A stretch of DNA of 56,976 nucleotides from Tritrichomonas foetus. Taxonomy: Eukaryota; Parabasalia; Tritrichomonadida; Tritrichomonadidae. The position numbers and the translations under genes are program-made. Location of the stretch: positions 1 to 56,976 of the forward strand of contig MLAK01000839.1 of assembly GCA_001839685.1 (NCBI GenBank). Direction: 5' to 3'. Positions 30,125 to 38,860 of this stretch are shown piece after piece; position 1 is the stretch's first letter, and every line of letters starts with the position of its first letter. The notes under the pieces are model-generated. The model searched no databases. It saw only the letters and a list, made by a program, of their open reading frames with translations, and was not told where the DNA came from.

Positions 30125-30199
30125 ACTAACTAGCTCTAGATGTAGAAGACTATTGAGAGATCTAAATGAATAATTGTTGATATTATTGTCATCTAAAAA

Positions 30200-30490
30200 T
30201 TATTTAATTGTAATCCTATTAATAATATATAAATATTATAATTTAAAAATCAAGATACAGAGAAAACCAAATCTAAAAAAAAATTGTGAGAAAAAAATAA
30301 ACCCCACAGAAATTTCTGAGAATTATTGAGATAAAAAGTGATTTTATAACATTAATATCTTGATTATTTCTTATCATAAATCGTGCTTTTTATTATCATA
30401 TGACCCTCCATCGAAAATTATAATGTTTTCCAAAATACAAAAATGAAGTATAAAAAAAATATTAATAATTTTGCTATAAATAAAAAAAAT
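30200..30490. other. Spacer
   Basis: Short AT-rich spacer between two minus-strand units; an out-of-frame ATG lies near 30193. Nothing else recognised. Confidence 0.3.
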
Positions 30491-30831
30491 TTAGGCATCA
30501 ATGAGAAGATTACGAATGTTTTGCCATCTAAATGGCGAGTCATCAGAAAATTCACTTGACATCGAGTCTGGAAAAAAACAAATTGGATTCCATTTTTCCC
30601 ATTGCAATGTTCGGAAACACTCTGAATTCTGTGAATCCGAAAAAGACATTTCTGGTTCTTCTACAAGTTGATTTGACTGAAGGTAATTGAAAATTCTATT
30701 TTTGTGAAATGAAAAGCTTTCATTTTTGTCTGTAATTTCTTCATTGAAAATTAAATCTTTTACCCATCTAACATTAATTCAACTGTAGCTTGAGAATGTG
30801 CTGTTGAGGACTGCCAGTCTATTTTCTTCAT
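30491..30831 (-). pseudogene. Frameshifted small gene, about 113 codons, unknown family
   Basis: An ATG at 30831 opens a frame that runs 23 codons to TAA (30760-30762). The -1 frame then stays open from about 30778 down to TAA at 30491, some 95 codons with protein-like composition, including 'LQWEKWNPICFF' and 'SPFRWQNIRNLLIDA' and four or five Trp. The two frames join with a shift of one base around 30765-30770. That length of open frame is unlikely by chance in such AT-rich DNA. No canonical trichomonad intron motif explains the switch. It is either a one-base deletion in a decaying gene or a sequencing error. I recognise no homologue. Confidence 0.5.
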
Positions 30832-31318
30832 ATACTAAAATTTTATGACAGAAAAGATTTCAATACATTCATATTTGTCAAATGGAAATTGAATTAATTC
30901 AACATCACTGAGTTAAAACTATCAAAATTTTCGCGATTTTTAATTAAAAATCGATAGAAGAAGTGTAAATAGAATTATGGGAAGCAGTATTATAATCTTT
31001 GTGATTCTTGGAAAAAAAGCTTCTCACAATTTTTTTTTAGGCTTTCTCCAAAATCGCTCTTTTTTCGGTTTAATTGTTGCAAAATTTCAAAACTATGAAT
31101 AAATATGGCTCATAACTATAAAATATAGATTTAACAATTGACTGAAAGCTGTTCACCCGAAAACTGAAACAATAGCTTCTTCAGAATCATTTTCGAAATA
31201 TTTTTGAATTCGGCCATTTGCGAAGTTTGCGATAAGGGAAATTTTCGTCATTCTTTTAGCTATTTGGGTTTTGATTTTTGACTGATGGTATTAAGTAATA
31301 CTGATGATAAGGATCATT
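30832..31318. other. Spacer between minus-strand genes
   Basis: About 490 bases. Directly after the stop of the 162-aa gene the same frame stays open for 20 codons, then a TAA, then 22 more codons with plausible composition. This may be a decayed 3' extension, but such lengths are not rare by chance. Confidence 0.3.
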
Positions 31319-31807
31319 TTAGTGATTTCGTACGTTAAGACTATTTGGTTTGTATACATCTTCATAAGCCCTCATTTTCTCTAACTCTGTTAAATCATTT
31401 ATGTGCTTTGCTTTCATGTTTACGAAAACCTCATCCCAGTTTTTGCGTGCTTCAAATTCTATGTATTCGAAATTCTTCTGTATTTGCTCACAATTTTCAT
31501 TGAACTGTTCGAAAAATTCGTCAATTTTTTGGGAAAGATAATCTTCGACATTTTGGAGATGCGTCTGATAGTCGGTCGTCTTCTTGAGGTTGATGAGGGC
31601 GTCGACTTCCTTTGCTTTATCGTATTTGAAATTAGCGATATATCGATTCCTTCGTCGAATTAGAGCGTCAAAACTAATATCTGCTAAATTTTTGGTGTTG
31701 GCGGGCGAATCACATTCACTGCTTTGGACTGAAGAGCCTTCATTGCTAGAATTTTCGCGAGTTTCGGAATGATTGAAAGATTCGTTCGAGCCATTCGAAA
31801 CACTCAT
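31319..31807 (-). CDS. Short coiled-coil protein, 162 aa
   Basis: Starts at the ATG at 31807; the two upstream in-frame codons lack an ATG. The N-terminal about 45 residues are Ser/Asn-rich. Then comes 'RRRNRYIANFKYDKAKEVDALINL', given here only by its ends RRRNRY and DALINL, the signature that opens this trichomonad coiled-coil family, followed by about 75 residues of charged helix. It aligns in layout with the protein at 28994-30124 but lacks that protein's long acidic tail, ending 'KPNSLNVRNH'. No convincing initiator lies before the ATG. The function is unknown. It could be a naturally short member or a truncated copy, since in-frame sense codons follow the stop. Confidence 0.65.
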   Translation of the reverse strand: MSVSNGSNESFNHSETRENSSNEGSSVQSSECDSPANTKNLADISFDALIRRRNRYIANFKYDKAKEVDALINLKKTTDYQTHLQNVEDYLSQKIDEFFEQFNENCEQIQKNFEYIEFEARKNWDEVFVNMKAKHINDLTELEKMRAYEDVYKPNSLNVRNH

Positions 31808-32076
31808 TTTCAATTTTGCTTTTTTTGTGTAAATTCAATTAAACGGTTTCAAAGTTGAGAATTTCTGAGTATTTGACCATTTAAGATCATAAAAAATTGA
31901 ACTAAAAAAAAATATTGTTCATTAATCGCGCTCTTTTTTGACAGGGTGTTTTTTTAGAACTTCATAATTATGATTTATAATGTAAATAATACTTCTTAAA
32001 AGATATTTCAATTCTTTTAGAATTAAGGAAGGATTAATGAAGATATTTATATGTTTCAAAATACCGTGAAAAATCG

Positions 32077-32102
32077 TCACTTTTTCTATCGTTATTCACA
32101 TT
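32077..32102 (+). promoter_or_regulatory. Initiator-like elements TCACTTT and TCACATT
   Basis: TCACTTT (32077-32083) and TCACATT (32096-32102) lie 29 and 10 bases before the ATG at 32108. Both fit TCAY(T/A). Confidence 0.45.
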
Positions 32103-32107
32103 TTTGA

Positions 32108-34084
32108 ATGAAATGTACTCCAGAGGAAAATGATGTGCTTTTCTTAGAATCAAGAAGAGATGAACTTTTCACAATAGAAAACTTACAAAACAAACTTTTA
32201 GAATTAGATCAAAATTTTGAGGAAACGAACGAAAATTTCATTTCGTTTTTGATGGAATCTCGTTTTATTAAAGAAAAACGAACAATCAGGCAACTTCTAT
32301 TTTCAGTGGATTGTTTATTAACTTATAGACGAATTAGTTTCGAAACTGCCATTTTTATACTGCAAAATGAACACATCAAAAAATTGATGAAGGAGAATTT
32401 TTCACCTAATGAGCTTGTTTTTATCTTTGAGAGTAAACTTCTTGTTCTTCACTTATTAGATAACCACATTATTACTATTCAGAGCTTGATGGAAGAAGTT
32501 TGTGCAGGAGAAAGTTATTTCTTTTATTTTTTCTCTGAAATTCGAGAAACAGATTTTGATTATTTTACAGAAATCTATTCAAAATTTAAAAAGGACATGA
32601 TTCTTCCTGATGTTGAAAAACATGATGAACTAAGAAGAAAGGGAATAAATGAGGATGAATACTCACAATTAATACGATATGATAAAATTGATGAATTTAT
32701 GGTGATGTTCGTCGAAAAAGGAAATGATTTCAATTTTAAAATTCCATTCAGTCGCTATGAAACTGCTGATTATGTGAATTGTCCAGATTTGATGCCCAAT
32801 TTAATCGAATATGCCGCGTTTTTTGGAGCTGTAAATATTTTTAAATTTTTATATTTAGAAGGCGCAAAATTTACACCTGAACTTCTTTCATTTGCTGTTG
32901 CAGGTGGAAATTATGAAATTATTCATTTCCTCGAAGAAAACAATTATAAATTCACTGAAGATCATATTAAAGTCGCTATTCAATTTCACAGGAATGAAAT
33001 TGTTGAATATATTCGAAATAACTGTTTTCTAATTGATCATCAAAGTGACGATCAAAACAATCAAAATGATGATGACAATGATAGTGATCATAATATTAGT
33101 GGATGGAATTTTACAATGGTTCATTTTCAGCAGTGCATTCTTTCATGCAATTATAAGTATTTCTTTGAAATGTATGAAATGTTTAAAGATCGTTTAAATG
33201 AAAAAGTTCAAGGTGATTCACTTCTTGTTGATGCTATTAATCGAGGTTATACAGAAGTGATAGAAATATTTCTTAAAAATCCAACAGTTGATATTAATTT
33301 GACTAATATAGATCGATTTACGCCTTTACAAATGGCAATAATGAATAATAGAATTGATTTGGCTTGCCTTTTTCTTCAATTTCCTAATAGTCAAGAGAAT
33401 CTTAATACGTCTTTTCGTTTTTCAGCATCAAGGCTATGTAGAATTGAATTTTTAAAATTACTTTTAAAGGTTCCTAGTATAAATGTTAATGAATATTATG
33501 CCATTTATGAATTTTCAGAATATTACACCACTCAAAAAAGGCATGTAACTCATGAAAAAAATTCACTTCTTTCTGCTATTGAATATAATAATATCGAAGT
33601 TGTTTCTCTTTTATTACAAGATAAAAGAATTGATGCTAATGCTAGAATACTTTATCGCCCTCTTAATGGATATATCAAAGATTTTCGTTATGATTTGCAT
33701 AATGGATGCCAGATGGATACTGCATTAATTTATGCAGTTAAACTTAATCATTATAAAATAGTAGAACTTTTACTTGATTGTGATAGAACTGATGTTAATT
33801 TAATAAATTATAAAGGTGATACTGCTTTTCATGTCGCTATAAAATTGAATAACATTAATTTAGTTGAAATGCTTTTAAATTGTCCTCGTGCTGACCTTAA
33901 TTATAAAAACTTGAAGGGAAATCCACCCCTTCATATTGCTGTGATGAATAACTTTTCGGAGATTGTCGAGTTATTATTAAAAAGTCCAAGAATTTCGAAA
34001 ACTGCCAAGAATAATAAAAGAAAAACAGCTTTCGATATGGCAAAGATAATCGATAACCAAGCTATTCTTCAGTTATTCCGCTGA
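32108..34084 (+). CDS. DUF3447/ankyrin-repeat protein, 658 aa
   Basis: The N-terminal helical part (about 1-200) includes 'LLFSVDCLLTYRRISFE'. The DUF3447 core follows: 'PNLIEYAAFFGAVNIFKFL' and 'SFAVAGGNYEIIHFLEENN' with 'HRNEIVEYI'. An Asn/Asp-rich loop (about 315-335) interrupts it, and six or more ankyrin repeats run from about 365 to the end. The last three are canonical ('GDTAFHVAIKLNNINLVEMLL', cited by its ends GDTAF and VEMLL; then 'NPPLHIAVMNNFSEIVELLL'). No membrane segment or signal peptide. Ankyrin stacks bind partner proteins; the partner here is unknown. It shares its core with the 482-aa protein at 4862-6310 but is longer and better conserved at its C-terminus. Confidence 0.93.
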   Translation: MKCTPEENDVLFLESRRDELFTIENLQNKLLELDQNFEETNENFISFLMESRFIKEKRTIRQLLFSVDCLLTYRRISFETAIFILQNEHIKKLMKENFSPNELVFIFESKLLVLHLLDNHIITIQSLMEEVCAGESYFFYFFSEIRETDFDYFTEIYSKFKKDMILPDVEKHDELRRKGINEDEYSQLIRYDKIDEFMVMFVEKGNDFNFKIPFSRYETADYVNCPDLMPNLIEYAAFFGAVNIFKFLYLEGAKFTPELLSFAVAGGNYEIIHFLEENNYKFTEDHIKVAIQFHRNEIVEYIRNNCFLIDHQSDDQNNQNDDDNDSDHNISGWNFTMVHFQQCILSCNYKYFFEMYEMFKDRLNEKVQGDSLLVDAINRGYTEVIEIFLKNPTVDINLTNIDRFTPLQMAIMNNRIDLACLFLQFPNSQENLNTSFRFSASRLCRIEFLKLLLKVPSINVNEYYAIYEFSEYYTTQKRHVTHEKNSLLSAIEYNNIEVVSLLLQDKRIDANARILYRPLNGYIKDFRYDLHNGCQMDTALIYAVKLNHYKIVELLLDCDRTDVNLINYKGDTAFHVAIKLNNINLVEMLLNCPRADLNYKNLKGNPPLHIAVMNNFSEIVELLLKSPRISKTAKNNKRKTAFDMAKIIDNQAILQLFR

Positions 34085-34478
34085 TAATTATTTCATGAAA
34101 ATTGATAAATGATAAATGAAATAACTATCATAATAAATTTATTGATATGATAGATATGCATTCGGGTCTTTCATTTGATATTGAAAATAATGAAAAGAAA
34201 TCCATAATTTGTAACTTCAATTTCCAAATTATGATGAGATTTCATAATTGTCAAAATGTTACTTTCCTTATTTGGACTTCCATTTGATTTCGATCGAATG
34301 ATTTTTATTTTAATAAACGATGAAAAAACATTCAATTTCGCTTTTAAATAACTTTTTGAATACTTTTGAGCGATAAATGGTCGGTTATTTAGAAATTGAC
34401 TTTATTCATGTCGAAAAGAACAAAAAACAAAACAAAATATAAAAGTACTATTCTTTATATCTAAACAAAAATTAAGAT
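34085..34478. other. Convergent intergenic spacer
   Basis: AT-rich; nothing recognised. Confidence 0.35.
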
Positions 34479-34712
34479 ATGAATGTCTCAATATCTGAAT
34501 CTACATCATCACCCATTGTTCAATCCGAATTACCAATCCTCATTCAACAAGAAAACCTCCATTCAAAAATATTTCATTTCTTCCCTTTTCTCAATTTTTT
34601 AATGTCATTTTTTCCTATTGATTTTTCAACTTTCAAAGTTTCCATTTTTTTAAGCAATTTTTTAGGGAATTTGTTTCTATTTTTACTGTTCTTTTCATGT
34701 TCATTTTTTTAG
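34479..34712 (+). CDS. Candidate small protein with hydrophobic C-terminus, 77 aa
   Basis: An ATG-to-TAG frame. The first about 28 residues are hydrophilic ('SESTSSPIVQSELPI') and encoded by a visibly GC-richer stretch. The last about 45 are Phe/Leu-rich and hydrophobic, as in a tail-anchored protein. It overlaps the stop codon of the opposite-strand 410-aa gene by 4 bases and has no TCAY(T/A) element close to its ATG. The T-rich second half could simply be 3' untranslated sequence of the opposite gene read backwards. Weak candidate. Confidence 0.22.
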   Translation: MNVSISESTSSPIVQSELPILIQQENLHSKIFHFFPFLNFLMSFFPIDFSTFKVSIFLSNFLGNLFLFLLFFSCSFF

Positions 34713-35941
34713 GAATCGTGCTTACACATGATGGTAGAAATGCTATTCATTACTATTTCACGAAGTTCAATGATTTCCCAGATTTTTTCAAGCCAAGCAA
34801 AACGTAAGATTTGGGACCTGTTTATGTCGCGACTTGGCGCAAATTGTGGTGGCAAATTTTGTTTCAAATTTAGATAAATTTTATTGAATTCAACTTGAGT
34901 AATGAGTCTTCCAAATCTTGCCATCATCCAATTATAAGGAACCGTACGTGATATTTCAAATTCTCCCAGTCTTTCAATTGATTTTTTCATTCTTCTTTTT
35001 TCATAAGTATGCGGCTTACTTCCGACTTTCTTTTGCTGTTCAACTTTTTGGTTATTTTGAATTTGATTCTGGTTGACAAGTGTTATGAAGTTACCTTGGC
35101 TCTCACAGAAATTCTGAGTATCAATTTCTTCTTCACTATTTGGGGGATCAAAATTATTTGAATTTGAAAAATTAGTCTTATCATGGTTGATAAAATATTG
35201 ATTTTGTTGGAAAGTGTTTTCTTTATTATCATAATTTTGATTATAATGACTTAAAAAGCAAGATCCACAATTATTATTAAATCCAAAATTATAGTTCATA
35301 TTCAAATTACTGGCGTTGAGAATGCTTGAATTGTTCGAATTACGAGCATTTTCAAAATTGTCAAATTGATTTTGAAAACTATTGCAGTAGTTTGAACTTG
35401 CATTGATAGTGTTATGAATACCAGGACTACTGCTAAAGTTATTGATGCAGCTATTATAGCCTGTGAACAAATTTACACCTTTTTGATTCTGATTTTGGAT
35501 GAACGAAGAAGAATTTTCTTCGTTTTCAAGATTAATTGAAAAATGTGATTTTTTGGTATCATCAAAATTGGAGTCACTTCGTAAATATTCACTCCCATCA
35601 ACTTCATTTGCATCACTATCAACATTTTCATTTATGAATGATTCTGACTGGAACTCGTTGAAGTCTTTTTGAATTCTGATTGGAAATGCTGGTTTCGTTT
35701 GTGTAATTAATTCGCAATATTTAGTTAAATCGTCATTGTCATCAGTTCCTCTTTCATTATAATCATTGATTTCTAACGCAAGCATGATGTCTTTTGGAAA
35801 TGATGGAAATTCGAGCTGTTGATCGTTCTTTTCTTTTGATATATCATGTTGTGGGGGACTTTGCGATAAGTTTGTATCACAGTCGCTGCTTTCTGTATCA
35901 TAGCTGACAACATCGTAGACAGGGTAAGGAAAAGCAAACAT
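34709..35941 (-). CDS. Asn-rich protein with conserved basic/aromatic C-terminal domain
   Basis: 410 aa. Residues about 1-290 are low complexity, rich in Asn, Ser, Asp and Gln, with many FNN/NSN runs, so probably disordered. Residues about 298-410 form a compact domain: a basic stretch 'KKVGSKPHTYEKRRMKKSI', then 'VPYNWMMARFGRLIT', 'LPPQFAPSRDINRSQILRF' and 'AWLEKIWEIIELREI'. This layout, a disordered Asn-rich region followed by a basic helical domain, is typical of trichomonad nuclear or nucleic-acid-binding proteins, but I cannot name the domain; it is not Myb and I see no bZIP heptads. A TCACATT initiator lies 24 bases before the ATG. Confidence 0.75.
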   Translation of the reverse strand: MFAFPYPVYDVVSYDTESSDCDTNLSQSPPQHDISKEKNDQQLEFPSFPKDIMLALEINDYNERGTDDNDDLTKYCELITQTKPAFPIRIQKDFNEFQSESFINENVDSDANEVDGSEYLRSDSNFDDTKKSHFSINLENEENSSSFIQNQNQKGVNLFTGYNSCINNFSSSPGIHNTINASSNYCNSFQNQFDNFENARNSNNSSILNASNLNMNYNFGFNNNCGSCFLSHYNQNYDNKENTFQQNQYFINHDKTNFSNSNNFDPPNSEEEIDTQNFCESQGNFITLVNQNQIQNNQKVEQQKKVGSKPHTYEKRRMKKSIERLGEFEISRTVPYNWMMARFGRLITQVEFNKIYLNLKQNLPPQFAPSRDINRSQILRFAWLEKIWEIIELREIVMNSISTIMCKHDS

Positions 35942-35958
35942 TCAAATTTCGAGATTTG

Positions 35959-35965
35959 AATGTGA
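35959..35965 (-). promoter_or_regulatory. Initiator-like element TCACATT
   Basis: Minus-strand TCACATT, A about 22-24 bases before the ATG at 35941. Confidence 0.4.
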
Positions 35966-37513
35966 TAAATAAATTGAGAGAGATTTCTGATCGACAGAAT
36001 ATTCATTTTTAAAAATCGATCCAATATCCAACTTTTTGATTATAATTTATATTATTTTCACACAATTTCCAGAAAAATATCCGATATTCAAGTGAATTTC
36101 TCAATATCATTCAAAATATTAAATAGTTTATTTAAAATCAAATTGTGGGCGTCATAGGTTACTGTTTTATCGTGATTTTCCCACGTTTTTTTTATTATAC
36201 CATAATTTAAATTCTTAAGAGAATTTCTCGGAGAGGATGATAAATAATATTGTATTGAAAGTTATTCCAATCATATTAAATGGGTTCAAAACTTTTTGAG
36301 AAAGTATCGATGAAATTCTATGAATTCATAACTATCACAATTAAATTTTCAAATTGTTCGATTTATCGCCTCAATATCATTTGGTTGAGCATGATTAGAA
36401 TTACCTCATGATGTAAAATCTCTAGAAACTTTTAATTCTTATAATATGCTCTATTATGAATATGCTATTCATAAAAAAGTGGCCAGGAACCCAAAAGAGG
36501 ATAAAAAATCATCATTATTTATGTTTGATTGAGATTGAGATTGGTTTTTCTGGTTCTTTTGTCATTCTAACTAGTATGTAATCTATTTAAATGACTATGC
36601 AAACACGTAGATTATGATTATCGTAAAAAAATATCATCAACAAGAATTACTCTTTTTAATTGATCACGAAATTCAAGAAATAAATCAGTAACAAATCGAA
36701 AATTCTGATTGGCAACATCAATATTGCCAATGCCAAAGACTAATACTTTTCTTTGAAATATATTTCGGAATCAGTCAGTGAAAATCTCTTCTAAGTAGAA
36801 AACATCATGAATAACTATGCATCTCTGCTACGACCAAAGTTTCCATATTTTGGTGACACTGTATCTTCACTTTTTCAAAGGAAAACCTGAAAAACAAAAA
36901 TTGGAAGACCCTTGGTCATAACTGAGATGTATATGCCATATATACGATATGAACAACTATTCGTCATTAATTGACATCAAAATGAATAATCATTCTCCAA
37001 TTATGAAAATTTCGGAAATAATCCTTTTTCATTTGCATTAAAAATCTGGATTTTTGAATGTAAAACCTTATTTTAGTTATTTTCCCCAATGATATCCGAA
37101 AATTTTCTTGATTTGAGAAAAACACAATTTTTTTTCAACATTCTTAATGAGCCAAACAAATAATGTACAAAAACTATCTTAAATGTAAATATCATTTTCG
37201 CATTGGATCAGGCAAATCCTAAGGTAAAAATTCCAATTTTCAGATACCGTTCACTTCATTTCGTCGAGTTGAAGGTAACATACGGTAATTATGCATGATT
37301 ACGAATTTTTACCAAGTAACTGTTTTTTGCATCAACACAGACAAATTATGCATATTTTTTGAATGATGAATGATTTGAGTTGAGGATTTTGATGAAATAC
37401 ATTCCATCGGTCATTTTCTGAAGATATTTGGTCAGATATTCCAATTGAAAGATTTTATTATTTAATTTTAAACGTACTCTATGTAAAATTCAATTCAACG
37501 AAAATCCAAAATA
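35966..37513. other. Divergent intergenic region
   Basis: About 1.5 kb of AT-rich spacer between two genes read away from each other. No further gene, RNA or repeat recognised. Confidence 0.35.
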
Positions 37514-38323
37514 ATGAATTATCCATTTTCTTCACGTTCGATTCGAAACAGCCCACGTGCGCAGATCAATAGTAGTCGCCTCAACCAAAATAGCGCAGAT
37601 GTTCAAGTTGCTCCAAATAAACACTTCCCAGCGATCAACAGAAAGCAAATTGTAACGAAAGAAGAAATAATGGTTTTAAAATCCCGGCGAAATGAATTGA
37701 GTGAGGAAAAAAAGCTTCTTAAAACGAAAATCGCGAGACTTCAAGTGCAAACAAAGAAGATAGGAAAGTTGCCACACGTCATTCCAAATAATACTTCTCT
37801 TCTCGAGCAACTTCAGAAAGAATATAATATATTGGAAAATTTAATATCTTCACAAACTCAAAAAATTAGGGATATAAAAATTAGTGACAATGCATGTTAT
37901 ATAAGTGAACTAAAAGAAGAAGCAATTGTGGTTCATAATGAGAGGTTAAGGCTCCAAGATATTCAGATTCAAATGACATGTGAAGTGAATAAAAGCCAAG
38001 AAGAATTAGAAGATTTAATAAGAAATAATAGCTATGATGTAATTGAAAAGCAAAGAGAAAAAATGAAAAAATACGAAGAAAAATTGGCTAAGTATAAAAA
38101 AGTGAATAAAAGATTAGCAAAAAAAGTAAAAGTAATTAGGCGTGAAAATGCACAAAGAGCCAATCTTGAAGATGCACAACTAGAACATCGAAAACAAGAA
38201 ATTTTACTAAAAATTCGAGAAGTTCGAAGAGCAACAAAAAATTATGAAAAGAAACTCGAAAATTCTAAAATTGAACACGCAGAGAATGTTAAAATCATCA
38301 AAGAAAAATTTGGACTGGAATGA
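37514..38323 (+). CDS. Coiled-coil protein, 269 aa
   Basis: Residues 1-48 are basic and Ser/Asn-rich, likely disordered. From about residue 50 to the end the chain is nearly uninterrupted charged helix with heptad spacing: 'VLKSRRNELSEEKKLLKTKI', a short break at 'LPHVIPNNT' (about 86-94), then two long coils ending 'ENVKIIKEKFGLE'. No membrane segment or signal peptide. Such proteins are frequent in trichomonads, often linked to the cytoskeleton, but nothing in the sequence fixes the role. The ATG is the first in the frame; the nearest initiator-like site reads TCAAT, a mismatch. It is not obviously related to the coiled-coil pair at 28994 and 31319. Confidence 0.85.
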   Translation: MNYPFSSRSIRNSPRAQINSSRLNQNSADVQVAPNKHFPAINRKQIVTKEEIMVLKSRRNELSEEKKLLKTKIARLQVQTKKIGKLPHVIPNNTSLLEQLQKEYNILENLISSQTQKIRDIKISDNACYISELKEEAIVVHNERLRLQDIQIQMTCEVNKSQEELEDLIRNNSYDVIEKQREKMKKYEEKLAKYKKVNKRLAKKVKVIRRENAQRANLEDAQLEHRKQEILLKIREVRRATKNYEKKLENSKIEHAENVKIIKEKFGLE

Positions 38324-38860
38324 TTTTCATTTGCTTCGGAATGCTCATAATCTGTTTGAATAATGTTTTATTATCATAGTTGTTTGTATTATATAAATAA
38401 ATGTATATATTATTTAACCAGCCTTTAATGTATTAAGAAAACTAACCTATTCGACTAATAAGCATATAGATTTCCCCTTATATCAGAACATTTTTGGTCA
38501 TCAATTCCATTTACAATTTGACTAATATATATCAATTACAATCATCCAAACATAATATGAGCAATATTATTTAATTCCAATGTACTACCTGTTTTGTCAC
38601 GAATCGAAATTCGAATTTTTGGATGTGAATTTGGTTAATTCTTCTATCCTTGATCTGTCGTATCTCATACACAATCACTTCTTTAAATTTGGAGACAATA
38701 TATTGATATCAATATATTCTAAAAATTATTTTTCATGAAATTCCAAAGAGAAAAGATCATTTTCATGTTAAATCCATAAAAAACATTTATTATAAATCCA
38801 TACAAAAAGATTGTCGAAATCTGATCAAATTTTCTCGATACAAAAATTATCTCATTCTTT
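38324..38860. other. Convergent intergenic spacer
   Basis: AT-rich; no feature recognised. Confidence 0.35.
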
